A stretch of DNA of 64,000 bases from Astragalus membranaceus (lineage: Eukaryota > Streptophyta > Magnoliopsida > Fabales > Fabaceae). A model generated the notes under the pieces. The model was given only the letters and a program-made list of their open reading frames with translations. It had not been told where the DNA came from and did not search any database. This document shows, piece by piece, positions 1 to 10,489 of the stretch (position 1 is its first letter; every line of letters begins with the position of its first letter). The stretch covers positions 84,057,289-84,121,288 of the forward strand of contig CM076849.1 of the NCBI GenBank assembly GCA_039519185.1, written 5' to 3'. Made by a program: the position numbers and the translations under genes.

Positions 1-364
1 ACTTTATTTCCTAAACAAAATAAAATAGATGAGTCTTATTTGATGACAAAACAATTTTGTTGAATTAAAACAATTGAGAGGTACATCAACTAAAATAAAC
101 ATGATATGTGATATAGATATATTTTATACTGAGATATATATTTGATTTGTAATGAGCTATATAATTGGTTTCTCTAATATGTTTTAGTCTTATGAAAAAC
201 GATTTTTTTAAATGTTATATCATTTAGGATATTAGGAGCGTTATTTTTTTAAATATTTATATTTGTTATGAAAATATCTCTTTGATTTTGTCTTTTGCAA
301 ATTACAAATTAGATCAATACTATAAATTGGTTTGTGTCAATTTTTACATTTGAGTTGTGGAATT
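1..364. other. AT-rich intergenic DNA, nothing recognised
   Basis: I see no coding potential and no recognisable repeat terminus here. The sequence is AT-rich. Its last bases lead into the left copy of the target-site duplication of the SINE that follows. Confidence 0.5.
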
Positions 365-381
365 AGAATCTGTTGTAAATA

Positions 382-515
382 ACCAACGTGGTGTGGCACA
401 AGTAGTAGATACTTGAGTCTTTTAATCATTTGGTCTTGGATTCGATCCCTTAAATGGATCTAAGGATTAGTCTCCACAGTCGCCGTGGAGGATACCTTGG
501 TTTATCAAAAAAAAA
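382..515 (+). mobile_element. tRNA-derived SINE with 17-bp target-site duplication
   Basis: The element is about 134 bp. It has an A-box-like stretch (GGTGTGGCACAAGTAGTAGA, from 390) and a B-box-like stretch (GGATTCGATCC, 438-448), the internal RNA polymerase III promoter layout of tRNA-derived SINEs. It ends in a run of A. The flanks are a 17-bp direct repeat with one mismatch: 365-381 (AGAATCTGTTGTAAATA) and 516-532 (AGAATCTGTAGTAAATA). This is the hallmark of insertion by LINE machinery. The tail A-run and right TSD overlap by one base. Confidence 0.85.
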
Positions 516-532
516 AGAATCTGTAGTAAATA

Positions 533-907
533 GCTTCTATTATTTTGAGGTTAGAGAATTTTTTAAAAAAAATCAATGCCTAAAATATACATATCACTAA
601 TTAAATGGTTTTTATATATAGATTAAGTTTCCTAAAAAAAAGGTGGGTGATAAAAGTGGGTAGAATTTTGTGGAAAACTAAAAAAAAAAGGAAGTGGGTA
701 TCGTGTACTATTCTTTTATGATAATTTGTTAATAAAAGTTTTTGTCATCAGCTATTATTTATTTTTGTAAGACGCAAAAAATAATACATACATTTGTAGA
801 AGGTAATAACTATTATTCCACTCAATTAAATTATGATCTCCAATCCTCCTATGGTCTTCTATATATAGTAGAAATATAATAGACATAGAAAAAATTAGGA
901 AAATATA
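533..907. other. AT-rich intergenic DNA, nothing recognised
   Basis: No gene or repeat terminus is visible. It ends at the left TSD (TTATG, 908-912) of the following LTR. Confidence 0.5.
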
Positions 908-1703
908 TTATGTGTAACACCCCGGTATTTCTAATGAGTAGAAATGCCTGAGCGCACCATCCCTAACACATCAGAGATATGAATTCATGCTTAGATACTG
1001 AACACCACTATAATTTTTTTTTTTTGCTGAACAACGACAAAACGGTCTTAATCATAAATAAGACCACAACGGTTCCCTGACCATCAATCATCAGCAACTA
1101 TAGTGTTCAATATCATACAAGAAAGCGGAAACAAATACATAATGCTAAAGACATAATGTCTCGATACATGTACAACAAGGAATGATATATACTTAAACAT
1201 AACGCTAAGTCTTCAGCAACCATCCGAGCACAACCTACTCGTGCCTCTAGGATCTCCACTTTCCCTGTTTATCTGTAAAACAACAACACATAAACAATGA
1301 GATACAATCTCAGTGAGTTCTACCGAGACCCCTAACTACACATAAACAATGAGATACAATTTCCGGCGGATTTTTGGAATTTCCAGCACAATTTAAAATT
1401 TTTTTTTTTTTTAAAATCTGCCGGAAAGTCAAAAAATCCGCCGGAAAATCCAATTTTTTTTTTTTAAAAAAATCCGCCGGCAATTCAAAAAAGTCGCCGG
1501 AAATGTCTCCGGAAATTTACCGGCGGATTTTAAAAAAAATTAATTTTTTTAAAATTTTTTTTTACATTTTTTTTAAATTTTTGAATTTTAATTGAATAAG
1601 AAGTAATAAAAAAATGAATTAGAATGTGAAAAAAAATTTATATAGAATAGAATGAGAAGTAATAGAGAAATTAGAATGAAAGAGAGTTGTGTCAAAAAAA
1701 TAA

Positions 1704-2019
1704 GGCTAAAGTACTCCCGGGGTCCCTTATCTTTATTTAAAGTAACGAATTAGTCCTTTATGTTTTTTTTGTCCCAAATAAGTCCTTTATCTTTCAAATT
1801 TTTGACACATAAATCCTTTTCCGTTAACAGTGCTGATTTGTGTGTCAAAAACAAGGATTTATGTGTCAAAAATTTGAAACATAAAGGACTGATTTGGGAC
1901 AGAAAAGGATTTATGTGTCAAAAATTTAAAACATAAATGACTGATTTGGGACAAAAAAAAGATAAAGGACCAAATTGTTACTTTAATTAAAGATAAGGGA
2001 CCCCGGGAGCACTTTAGCC
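1704..2019. mobile_element. Mutator-type MITE with 9-bp TSD
   Basis: A 316-bp foldback element. Its ends are long inverted repeats: GGCTAAAGTACTCCCGGGG at the left and CCCCGGGAGCACTTTAGCC at the right, continuing inward through CCCTTATCTTTA/TAAAGATAAGGG. Both flanks carry AAAAAATAA (1695-1703 and 2020-2028), a 9-bp duplication as produced by Mutator-like transposases. It has no coding capacity. It sits inside the CACTA-like block and so inserted later. Confidence 0.85.
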
Positions 2020-2581
2020 AAAAAATAAGAATATATGAAAGAGTGTATGGAAAAATAAAGTAGGAGAAATAAGAATGAATGAGAAGGAAGAAGAAAAGAG
2101 ATATGTAGAGAAATAAGAGTATGTGAATGAAGAAATAAGAAGAAGTGAGAAGAAAGAAGAAATGGGAAATATAGAAAAGAGATATGTAGAGAAATTTAAT
2201 TAAGTTTGAAGAGTATATGAGAAAGAAGAAATAAGAATGAATAAGTGAGAATGAATGAGAAGGAAGAAGAAAAGAAATGTAGAAGAGTGCAGGAGAAAGT
2301 GAGAAGGAAATAAAGAGTGAAATGAGAGAATGAGAAGAGTGTAGGAGAAAGTTTTATTTATAAGAATTTCAAAATATTCCGACGGATTTTTAACATTTCC
2401 GACGGATTTTTTGAAATTTTTTAATATTATTTTTGAACAAAATCCGTCGAAAATGTTAAAAATCCGCCGGAAAATTTTCGGGAAAATTTCCGGCGGATTT
2501 TTAAAAAAAAAAAATTTTTTTTCAAAAATCCGCCGGAAATACCATTTTTTCCGCCGGAAAGTTAACAACGGAACAAAATCC

Positions 2582-3194
2582 GCCGGAAATGCAAAATATC
2601 CACCGGAAACTTACCGGCGGAAAGTTAACAACGGAACAAAATCCGCCGGAAATACCATTTTTTCCGCCGGTAAGTTTCCGGTGGATATTTTGCATTTCCG
2701 GCGGATTTTTCCCGTCGGTAACTTTCCGGCGGAAAAAATGGTATTTCCGGCGGATTTTGTTCCGTTGTTAACTTTCCGGCGGAAAAAATGGTATTTCCGG
2801 CGGATTATTGAAAAAAAAATTATTTTTTTTAAAAATCCGCCGGAAATTTTCCCGAAAATTTTCCGGCGGATTTTTAACATTTTCGACGGATTTTGTTCAA
2901 AAATAATATTAAAAAATTTCAAAAAATCCGCCGGAAATGTTAAAAATCCGCCGGAATATTTTGAAAAATCCGCCGGAAATGCAAAATATCCACCGGAAAC
3001 TTACCGGCGGAAAGTTAACAACGGAACAAAATCCGCCGGAAATACCATTTTTTCCGCCGGTAAGTTTCCGGTGGATATTTTGCATTTCCGGCGGATTTTT
3101 CCCGTCGGTAACTTTCCGGCGGAAAAAATGGTATTTTCGGCGGATTTTGTTCCGTTGTTAACTTTCCGGCGGAAAAAATGGTATTTCCGGCGGA
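2582..3194. repeat. Two about 220-bp direct repeats, each an imperfect palindrome
   Basis: The segments at about 2582-2804 and 2972-3194 are nearly identical at an offset of 390 bp. Each contains GGAAACTTACCGGCGGAAAG and, further on, its near reverse complement ending CTTTCCGGCGGAAA, so each is itself palindromic. The sequence between them is the reverse complement of about 2405-2540. The region could form large hairpins. Confidence 0.75.
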
Positions 3195-4488
3195 TTTTTT
3201 CAAAAATAATATTAAAAAATTTCAAAAAATCCGTCGGAAATGTTAAATATCCCTGGGACGCACTGGTCGTGCGCATTTGACAGCATTGCAAAAATGGTCT
3301 TTTTCATGAAAATTCGCTTTCCAATCAATTCCGATTCTTGTTCCGATCGATTCCTAACTCGAAGACAGACAATACCAGGCAATATTCCAGTCCAAATATT
3401 CAGTCATATTACAACATAAATCAATCCTCAATCCATCAATCAATCAAACATATCAGTTCACAACAGTCAAACATCAATTTCCTCAAAATCCGTTAATTGT
3501 CGATTTAACGATTTTTCGACTAAAACGACATTTACACACAATTCAAGCCGAAACAGCCACATCAAATAATCAATCGAATCATTCAACATAAAATTCATTT
3601 CAATCAATCGATTTAAAATATAAAATCCTAAACGTGAGTAGAACTCACCTATCGTGATGAAAATCACGCAATACCGAGATTTTCTGCCACTCGAACATCC
3701 GACTCGCGAAACTCGAGAAATCCTTGCTCAGCGCCAATTTGCACCTAGACACGAATAATGGCTTCTAAGGCTCCAAGCTCCTCTCACAAACCCAAACTCG
3801 ATTCCTAAGCTTTGAATTTCCAAAATTCCACTTGACTTCCAACAAACACTATTCATCATTCCTAACCTCAATTTGAGCTTCAACACATAAACCCCATTTT
3901 TGATTCTCAAAACCCTAACTCATCAACTCATCCATCAAAACCCTAAAATCATGGCTCCTACTCCACCTAATGATGATGAATTTGAACATATCAAGAAGAG
4001 GAGTAGTGGGTTGGGTTCTTGGTGGGCTAAAACTTCACTTAAACCTTGAAGTACAAGAATGGTGAGAAGAGAAATAGTGGGTCGTAGGGGTTGATCTTGG
4101 TGTCAAAAGGAAGAGGATGAAGTGGAGATCATTTTTTGTTCAAGCAAGATGAAGTTTCCATGAAAGCTTTCTTCCTCTTTTTCTCTTCTTCCCTACGTTA
4201 CCTTCTTCTTTTCTTTCTTTCCTCACTCACGGCTCTGTATCTCTTTTCTTTTTCTTTTATATTAAAAGCAAACATACGTGAGGGTGTGGGGGAAAAGACC
4301 TCTATGCCCTCACTTAACTCTAATAGCCCAAAAATACCCCTTTCTATCAATTAGCCAATTAAAAACCTTACACCAATTAATAGTTAGTCTAACACTCAAT
4401 TAATAAAATTATTAATTAAGCACTAATTTAAATTAATTCGGTCAACTTCAAAATAATTAGCTTAATTATTTTGGGATGTTACATTATG

Positions 4489-5007
4489 CTTTATGACACT
4501 AAATAGGATAATATCTACGCAATATTAGGGACATAAAATTCTATTGGTTGGAGAAGATTTGTGGCCTAAAAAGTGTTAAATAGGACAATAAGTTATGCAC
4601 ATTATTGAAGATTTTAGATTCTGTAAGATTAATTCATAGATAATATCATGATTTTCGAAAACCCACAATTATAGGTGAATTTATAGACATAGTAAATCCT
4701 ATATAGTCAGCTCTGTTATCACTCAGAATTGCTTATAACGCACATCATAGTGTTTCTTTGTCACTATTTTCACGGTTCCAAAGGTTGAGTATTGATTGGG
4801 TTGAAATGTTTGCTCCAGTGAGATCAGGTTAATTTTTTGATACTATTCTACTGGTTATCGCCAACATAGCATGTTAACAATAGAAAAGTAAGAATGCATG
4901 TTTGCCTTTTGCCACATCTAAATCTTTGACTTATATTATTCTCTGTCCGATTCATACATTTTTCTCCTTTCTTGTGTTATATTCCGTATTCCTTCAATGA
5001 TTTTTTG

Positions 5008-5060
<53 letters not shown>

Positions 5061-5146
5061 CGTTTCTATTCCCATGCTTTCTTTCTTGTGGTTTTTTTGC
5101 TAATTTGATTATTATCTTCATGTTTTTATCAATTTTACGTTTGCAG
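4489..5146. other. Upstream/intronic part of the + B3 copy, with an (AT)n tract
   Basis: From about 4870 to 5100 this matches, in reverse, about 23770-24000, so it belongs to the inverted B3 duplication. A pure TA microsatellite lies at 5009-5059. The last bases, TTTTACGTTTGCAG, are a polypyrimidine tract and 3' splice site ending at 5146. Around 4790-4835 the plus strand can read a short peptide resembling copia RT (a FAPV motif), which is too short to call. Otherwise nothing is recognised. Confidence 0.55.
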
Positions 5147-5501
5147 GTGTTGCCTGCTAAGTTTTGGGAAACCGTAAATGGCACTTTGGCAAATCCAGTC
5201 CTAATTGGTCTTGATGACGGATATAAAACTCGGGTAAAGTGGGTCTATATGTGTGGCACAGTGATTTTAACTGATGGTTGGATAGAGGTGTCTCTTCGAT
5301 GTCTTATATTCCAACATGATTACATAATTGTTGAAATGCTCAACAATTATGAGCTGAAGATTAAAGTCATAAGGATGAACCAAGCAAACATAGTGAACAC
5401 TCACCTTGAAGCTAGAATTGGAATAACAATTGGATCAATAGAAAGATCACATGGAGTAACCGATGGAAGCAAAGATGATAGGGAAGATGGTGATTGACAC
5501 C

Positions 5502-5881
5502 TGTTCTGGAGTGGCCCAATAGGCCCAACGAGACAGTCCAGCGCAACCTGCAGCAAGGGGGTGCTGCGCGCAGCAACCAGGTGCAACATGGGCCAACGGC
5601 CCATTCGACCAAGGCCGACCCAATTCGGCTCACGCAAGGCGTGCTCCGCAAGACGCGCCAACGGCCAGGGCGCCCCTATCACTATAAATACATGGCAGAG
5701 CTCCAAAATCAGGTACGTTTTACTCACCTTGTGACCCTGCCCGTTGAAGCACCTCTGACTTGAGCGTTGGAGTGCCTTTGCAGGTACCACCCGCGTGCGG
5801 CCTACCACTCGGTCCTTCATCCCAGCGACTGAGCAACATCATCAAACAGCAGCAACCCATCGTATTGATCAGGTACGATCA
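5502..5881 (+). repeat. TR-GAG copy 1, 5' LTR (380 bp)
   Basis: TG...CA-bounded LTR. A TATA box (TATAAATA, 5683-5690) probably marks the U3 promoter, with transcription expected to start near 5715. Directly after it, 5884 onward (TGGCGACCATAGTGGG) occupies the primer-binding-site position. Confidence 0.9.
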
Positions 5882-5927
5882 ATTGGCGACCATAGTGGGA
5901 GGCCCGAGCGCTATTCCACATCAAACC

Positions 5928-7697
5928 ATGCCGCCACGCCAGAAACGCACTTCTTCCAGGCTCAACACCTCTAGGCAGAACCCACCTCAACGGACCCCAG
6001 AGGGCATGCCTGTGACCGTTCATGAATCACAAGATGAGCCTCGCCAAGAACCCTCAGTACAGGGCGGCCGCGGACCAGTTATCCAACCGGTCCAGCAACT
6101 ACCGGCCGAGCTGGCCGAAGCTGGAATCCCAGAAGCATTGCCAGAGCATGTGACCCAGGCACTTATACAAATTCTGGAGCAAAAGAATCAAGTGATTGCT
6201 GATCGAGACGAGCTGATCGAACGCTATGAGAGAGGCTCGATCTCAATCCGCCCGCGTGCGGACAGCGGTCACCGAGGGCAACCATCCCGACCCCATCATT
6301 CACCACCACGAAGAGAAGCTCCTACTCGTCGAGGCGTATCCCGACGCAATCCTTCAAGAAGGGCGATCGTTCACAGGTCGCCCCCTCATCGAAGAAGTCG
6401 CCACCGACGTTCCCCCGAGGAAGATTACGACTATGCTGACTCAAGCTACCGACTAGAGTCGAGCAGGTCGCCAACAAGATACTCGTCCGACGAGTCCTCA
6501 GGATCCCTCCGATCAAGAAGCAGGTCGTGGGACTCGTATGAGGAGTTTAATGACTACCGCAACGGGGAGATAAGAGATGTCTCCCGTGCCATCAGCCAAT
6601 CAAGAAGAAACTATTCAGAACGGCCTAGAGGACGGTCGTCGTCGCATGCTCCACAATTCCATGCCCCCCATTGCCCCCCTCCAATTGCCGACGGATTCCT
6701 TGGCCAGCCGGTCGGCCTTTACGGTCTGCCCATCGACCAAACTTATGCCGCCATGCAGCCCTACGGGCTGAATTACATTCCGACCGGACAAGGGCCCTTC
6801 ACCAGAGAAATCAGACGCTATCGCATTCCAAGGGATCTCAGGAAGCCCCCGAACCTGAACAAGTTTAACGGCCGCGGGAATCCCGATAAACATCTCATGT
6901 ACTTCAACAACTACTGCAGCTATAGAGAGCTAGGTCGGACAATGAAGTGCAGACTTTTTCCTCAGTCGCTCGAAGGTCGGGCGTTAGAATGGTGGGAAAC
7001 CCTACGTCCCAACACCATCTCTTCTTGGCAAGGTCTCGTGACAATGTTCCTAGCCAATTATACAGCCAACCGCTGCTAGTACAGATATGAAGAGCACTTG
7101 GACACGATCGTCCAAGGAGAGAATGAATCCCTGAGGGAGTACATCGACCGATTCAACACTGAAGCCGACGCGGTCCGCGACCTGTCAGATAGAGACAAGT
7201 TGAAATATCTAAAACGTGGTATAAGAGAGGACCACAGGTTTGCAGTAGAGTTCACGTTGAACCACTATAGCGACCTCGGCATGTTTCTTCGAAGGGCCAA
7301 CGATCATATGGCTTACGAAGAAAGATTGGCCTCTAGGAAGGGCGCCCGAGCGCGACCCAAAGAGGAGCACAACAGGCCAGGTAGCGAGCAAGAAAGCCAC
7401 CGTGAATACCGACCTAAGAAATATGAACAGCGCACGAAGTTGAATACTCCCGTTGCGCAAATCTATTCTGAGCGACAGAACAGAGAATTCCTGAACATGA
7501 AGCGACCCGACCCCCTCGTCCTCAAAGAAAGGCATCGACCGACCAAGAAGTACTGCCAATACCATTGTAGTAAGAGGCACGATACGAACGATTGTATGGC
7601 CCTCAAAGATGATATCGAGGACCTGATTCAAAGGGGGGAGTTGAGGGAGTATGTTCTAGAGGAAGATGATGAGTTCAGCCCGCGAGCTGAAGAATGA
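5928..7697 (+). pseudogene. TR-GAG gag protein, copy 1, one nonsense codon
   Basis: A 589-codon reading frame from the first ATG after the primer-binding site (MPPRQKRTSS) to TGA at 7697, with one in-frame TAG at 7077-7079 where copy 2 has a Gln codon (residue 384). Order of parts: a short coiled-coil-like segment (residues about 72-102), an Arg/Ser-rich stretch resembling an SR domain (about 105-220), a retrotransposon gag core (about 310-430; PQSLEGRALEWWETLRP), and near the C-terminus a degenerate zinc knuckle, C-x3-C-x3-H-x4-C. Here that knuckle reads SKRHD where copy 2 has SKGHD. The protein would form particles that package the element RNA. An upstream extension of the frame into the LTR lacks a credible start. 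Confidence 0.85.
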
Positions 7698-8146
7698 ATT
7701 CAAACGACCCTACAAACTAGTACTGATACTCGATCGATCAATAAAGGACAGGCGAGCACTCTTTTTACTGAGGCTCGACCTTTTGAAAGTGTGTGTTTTA
7801 GTTAACATGTACGAGTGCATGCCCGAACACTCAGTAAAGTAGCTAGCGATCGAACAGGAACTAAAATTAAAAGCGAGCGATCGAACAGGAACTAAAATTA
7901 AACTTTCGAAAGAAAAGTACACAACGGGTTCACCACGGTCGAAACCGGGCGCCCAATCCACCGACCGTTCGCAAGCCGGCAAGATGCATCAAGCCTCGAA
8001 TAGGCTACGCTACTTCACCCCTGTAGGTCGGCCGCGCGAGGCTGCACAGGGGGCAACGAATCAAGCCTCGAATAGGCTGCGATTGGTCGCTCCCTACAGG
8101 TCGATCCCGCGAGGCTCTCCGGCGACCAGGTTAAGAGTCAACAAAG
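7698..8146 (+). other. TR-GAG non-coding 3' internal region
   Basis: Between gag and the repeat array. It contains a tandem duplication of about 30 bp (GCGAGCGATCGAACAGGAAC appears twice, near 7845 and 7872) and repeated phrases such as AAGCCTCGAATAGGCT. No coding function is supported. Confidence 0.6.
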
Positions 8147-8514
8147 AGTGCCATCGAATGGCCCAAACGAGAGCCGCCGAGCGGCCCAAAAGAGTGCCGT
8201 CGAACGGCCTAATCGAGTGCCATCGAATGGCCCAAACGAGAGCCGCCGAGCGGCCCAAAAGAATGTCGTCGAACGGCCTAATCGAGTGCCATCGAATGGC
8301 CCAAACGAGAGTCGCCGACTGGCCCAAAAGAATGCCGTCGAACGGCCTAATCGAGTGCCATCGAATGGCCCAAACGAGAGTCGCCGACTGGCCCAAAAGA
8401 ATGCCGCCAAACGGCCTAATCGAGTGCCATCGAATGGCCCAAACGAGAGCCGCCGAGCGGCCCAAAAGAGTGTCGTCGAACGGCCCAATCGAGAGCCATC
8501 GAATGGCCCGTGTG
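8147..8514 (+). repeat. Tandem array of 23-bp dyad monomers (69-bp higher-order repeat)
   Basis: About 16 monomers of 23 bp, arranged as a 69-bp higher-order unit (phrase CCATCGAATGG at 8151, 8220, 8289, 8358, 8427). Each monomer is GAG-N-GCC...GGC followed by a spacer such as CCAAAC. The cores are GCCATCGAATGGC, GCCGCCGAGCGGC and GCCGTCGAACGGC: a 5-bp stem around a CGA loop. A fourth type, GCCACCGAGTGGC, lies at about 8545. Some cores are imperfect (GTCGCCGACTGGC). Because 69 is a multiple of three and the unit has no stops, long ORFs arise in several frames; these look accidental. Confidence 0.9.
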
Positions 8515-9203
8515 TGATCAATAATGCGAGGAGCTAAACGGCCCCAACGAAGAGCCACCGAGTGGCCCACAAAGAACATGAGTGGCAACGACCACATTCC
8601 AACATGAGGGGCAGCGACCACATTCCTCAAATAGGTCGTGCTAGGCTGCTCTCTCCAGGTCGAGAGCCCCAGGCGACCAGTCAAAACGCTTAAGCGAACT
8701 TAAGCACAATCGAAGCAACCTAAGAATAGTCGCACCCCCAAGGGCGAGTCCGGTCTGAGTCGATACTTGGTAAACTGCCCAAGGGACAGGGCCGAGACCC
8801 GACCGGTTAAAACGATTCAAGCCCCAGGTCGGTCTTAAGCGAGCCGACCTGGACAAGAAGCTTTTCCTGCCAGCGAGCCTATCCTTCTATTGCATGACCG
8901 ATTTCATACCCGTTAAAGCAGAATCCAGAGCGACCTCTACCACACCGGTCCCACGCGACCTAACGAGGGGCATCGACCCCAGAACACCGGCCGGTCCCGT
9001 GCGACCACACGGGTGGCAGCGACCACCTTCCCATCGGCCAAACGTCACGTCTTCTCAAACAACGGAGGTCGGCAGCGACCGACGCCAAACTCAACGATCA
9101 ATAGGCGGCAGCGACCGTCAGTCACCCTTCCACAACTCGAATGCAGGGGGGCAACGATTCAAGCCTCAGCCCGCTCTTAGGAGACCTAGGCTTGGGGGGG
9201 AAC
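8515..9203 (+). other. TR-GAG 3' internal region and polypurine tract
   Basis: Non-coding internal sequence with repeated phrases such as GGCAGCGACC, ending in the polypurine tract GCTTGGGGGGGAAC at about 9190-9203 immediately before the next LTR. The tract would prime plus-strand DNA synthesis. Confidence 0.7.
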
Positions 9204-9583
9204 TGTTCTGGAGTGGCCCAATAGGCCCAACGAGACAGTCCAGCGCAACCTGCAGTAAGGGGGTGCTGCGCGCAGCAACCAGGTGCAACATGGGCCAGCG
9301 GGCCATTCGACCAAGGCCGACCCAATTCGGCCCACGCAAGGCGTGCTCCGCAAGATGCGCCAACGGCCAGGGCGCCCCTATCACTATAAATACATGGCAG
9401 AGCTCCATAATCAGGTACGTTTTACTCACCTTGTGACCCTGCCCGTTGAAGCACCTCTGACTTGAGCGTTGGAGTGCCTTTGCAGGTACCACCCGCGTGC
9501 CGCCTACCACTCGGTCCTTCATCCCAGCGACCGAGCAACATCATCAAACAGCAGCAACCCATCGTATTGATCAGGTACGATCA
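9204..9583 (+). repeat. TR-GAG copy 1, middle LTR (380 bp)
   Basis: Full-length LTR, nearly identical to the one at 10490-10869 (I see two differences). It is followed by ATT, the first bases of the primer-binding region, and then jumps straight into the 23-bp array, so the gag part of the second internal region is missing. Confidence 0.9.
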
Positions 9584-10489
9584 ATTTCCAAACGAGAGTC
9601 GCCGACTGGCCCAAAAGAATGCCGTCGAACGGCCTAATCGAGTGCCATCGAATGGCCCAAACGAGAGTCGCCGACTGGCCCAAAAGAATGCCGTCGAACG
9701 GCCTAATCGAGTGCCATCGAATGGCCCAAACGAGAGCCGCCGAGCGGCCCAAAAGAGTGCCGTCGAACGGCCCAATCGAGAGCCATCGAATGGCCCGTGT
9801 GTGATCAATAATGCGAGGAGCTAAACGGCCCCAACGAAGAGCCACCGAGTGGCCCACAAAGAACATGAGTGGCAACGACCACATTCCAACATGAGGGGCA
9901 GCGACCACATTCCTCAAATAGGTCGTGCTAGGCTGCTCTCTCCAGGTCGAGAGCCCCAGGCGACCAGTCAAAACGCTTAAGCGAACTTAAGCACAATCGA
10001 AGCAACCTAAGAATAGTCGCACCCCCAAGGGCGAGTCCGGTCTGAGTCGATACTTGGTAAACTGCCCAAGGGACAGGGCCGAGACCCGACCGGTTAAAAC
10101 GATTCAAGCCCAGGTCGGTCTTAAGCGAGCCGACCTGGACAAGAAGCTTTTCCTGCCAGCGAGCCTATCCTTCTCTTGCATGACCGATTTCATACCCGTT
10201 AAAGCAGAATCCAGAGCGACCTCTACCACACCGGTCCCGCGCGACCTAACGAGGGGCATCGACCCCAGAACACCGGCCGGTCCCGTGCGACCACACGGGT
10301 GGCAGCGACCACCTTCCCATCGGCCAAACGTCACGTCTTCTCAAACAACGGAGGTCGGCAGCGACCGACGCCAAACTCAACGATCAATAGGCGGCAGCGA
10401 CCGTCAGTCACCCTTCCACAACTCGAATGCAGGGGGGCAACGATTCAAGCCTCAGCCCGCTCTTAGGAGACCTAGGCTTGGGGGGGAAC
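9584..10489 (+). repeat. TR-GAG copy 1, second partial internal region
   Basis: Near-identical to about 8312-9203. It begins within the 23-bp dyad array (about 9 monomers, about 9588-9799), continues through the 3' internal region and ends in the polypurine tract. It lacks everything from the primer-binding site through gag. Confidence 0.85.

Larger units (their letters stand above)
1357..3245. mobile_element. CACTA-like GGCGGA repeat block nested in the solo LTR
   Basis: The block is built from dozens of copies, on both strands, of a motif close to TTTCCGGCGGATTTT, separated by A/T runs and a purine-rich stretch (GAATGAGAAGGAAGAAG type, about 2040-2350). The same motifs and purine-rich stretch fill the CACTA element at 24117-25255, so this is the same family. 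CACTA elements carry such subterminal repeats as transposase-binding sites. I cannot find CACTAC termini here. The left edge instead follows a duplicated piece of LTR (ACATAAACAATGAGATACAA at about 1287 and again at about 1339), suggesting rearranged or lost ends. The ORFs in it are low-complexity by-products. Confidence 0.6.
913..4483. mobile_element. Solo LTR with TGTAACACCC...GTTACA ends, interrupted by nested DNA transposons
   Basis: It starts TGTAACACCCC (913) and ends GGGATGTTACA (4483), so the ends form a short inverted repeat beginning TG and ending CA. Both flanks carry the 5-bp duplication TTATG (908-912 and 4484-4488), which proves one insertion event. No internal retrotransposon region or second LTR is present, so it is a solo LTR left by LTR-LTR recombination. 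A related LTR lies at 19853-22786, with matching text such as ATTTCTAA..GTAGAAAT just inside the end. LTRs ending GGGGTGTTACA are typical of Tekay/Del chromoviruses, so the element may lie on the minus strand; this is inference. About 1.9 kb inside is a later GGCGGA-repeat block. Confidence 0.85.

Noticed and set aside
382..515. Functional tRNA gene
   Set aside because: Pol III boxes are present but there is no cloverleaf; the A-tail and TSD show it is a SINE.
2411..3280. 289-aa ORF and its antisense partners
   Set aside because: Made of GGCGGA motifs and A/T runs of a CACTA-like block; low complexity and no conserved domain.
5713..5783. Possible 71-bp intron in the GAG-only LTR (CAG/GTACGT ... 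TTTGCAG/G)
   Set aside because: The TATA box at 5683 puts the transcription start at about 5715, so the donor would fall at or before the start of the element RNA.
8147..8514. CRISPR-like array
   Set aside because: Monomers are contiguous 23-bp units without unique spacers, in a plant retrotransposon.
7984..8684. Overlapping long ORFs on both strands with 23-residue repeats
   Set aside because: The 69-bp unit has no stops in several frames and its length is a multiple of three, so ORFs are expected by chance. The dyad structure explains the array better.
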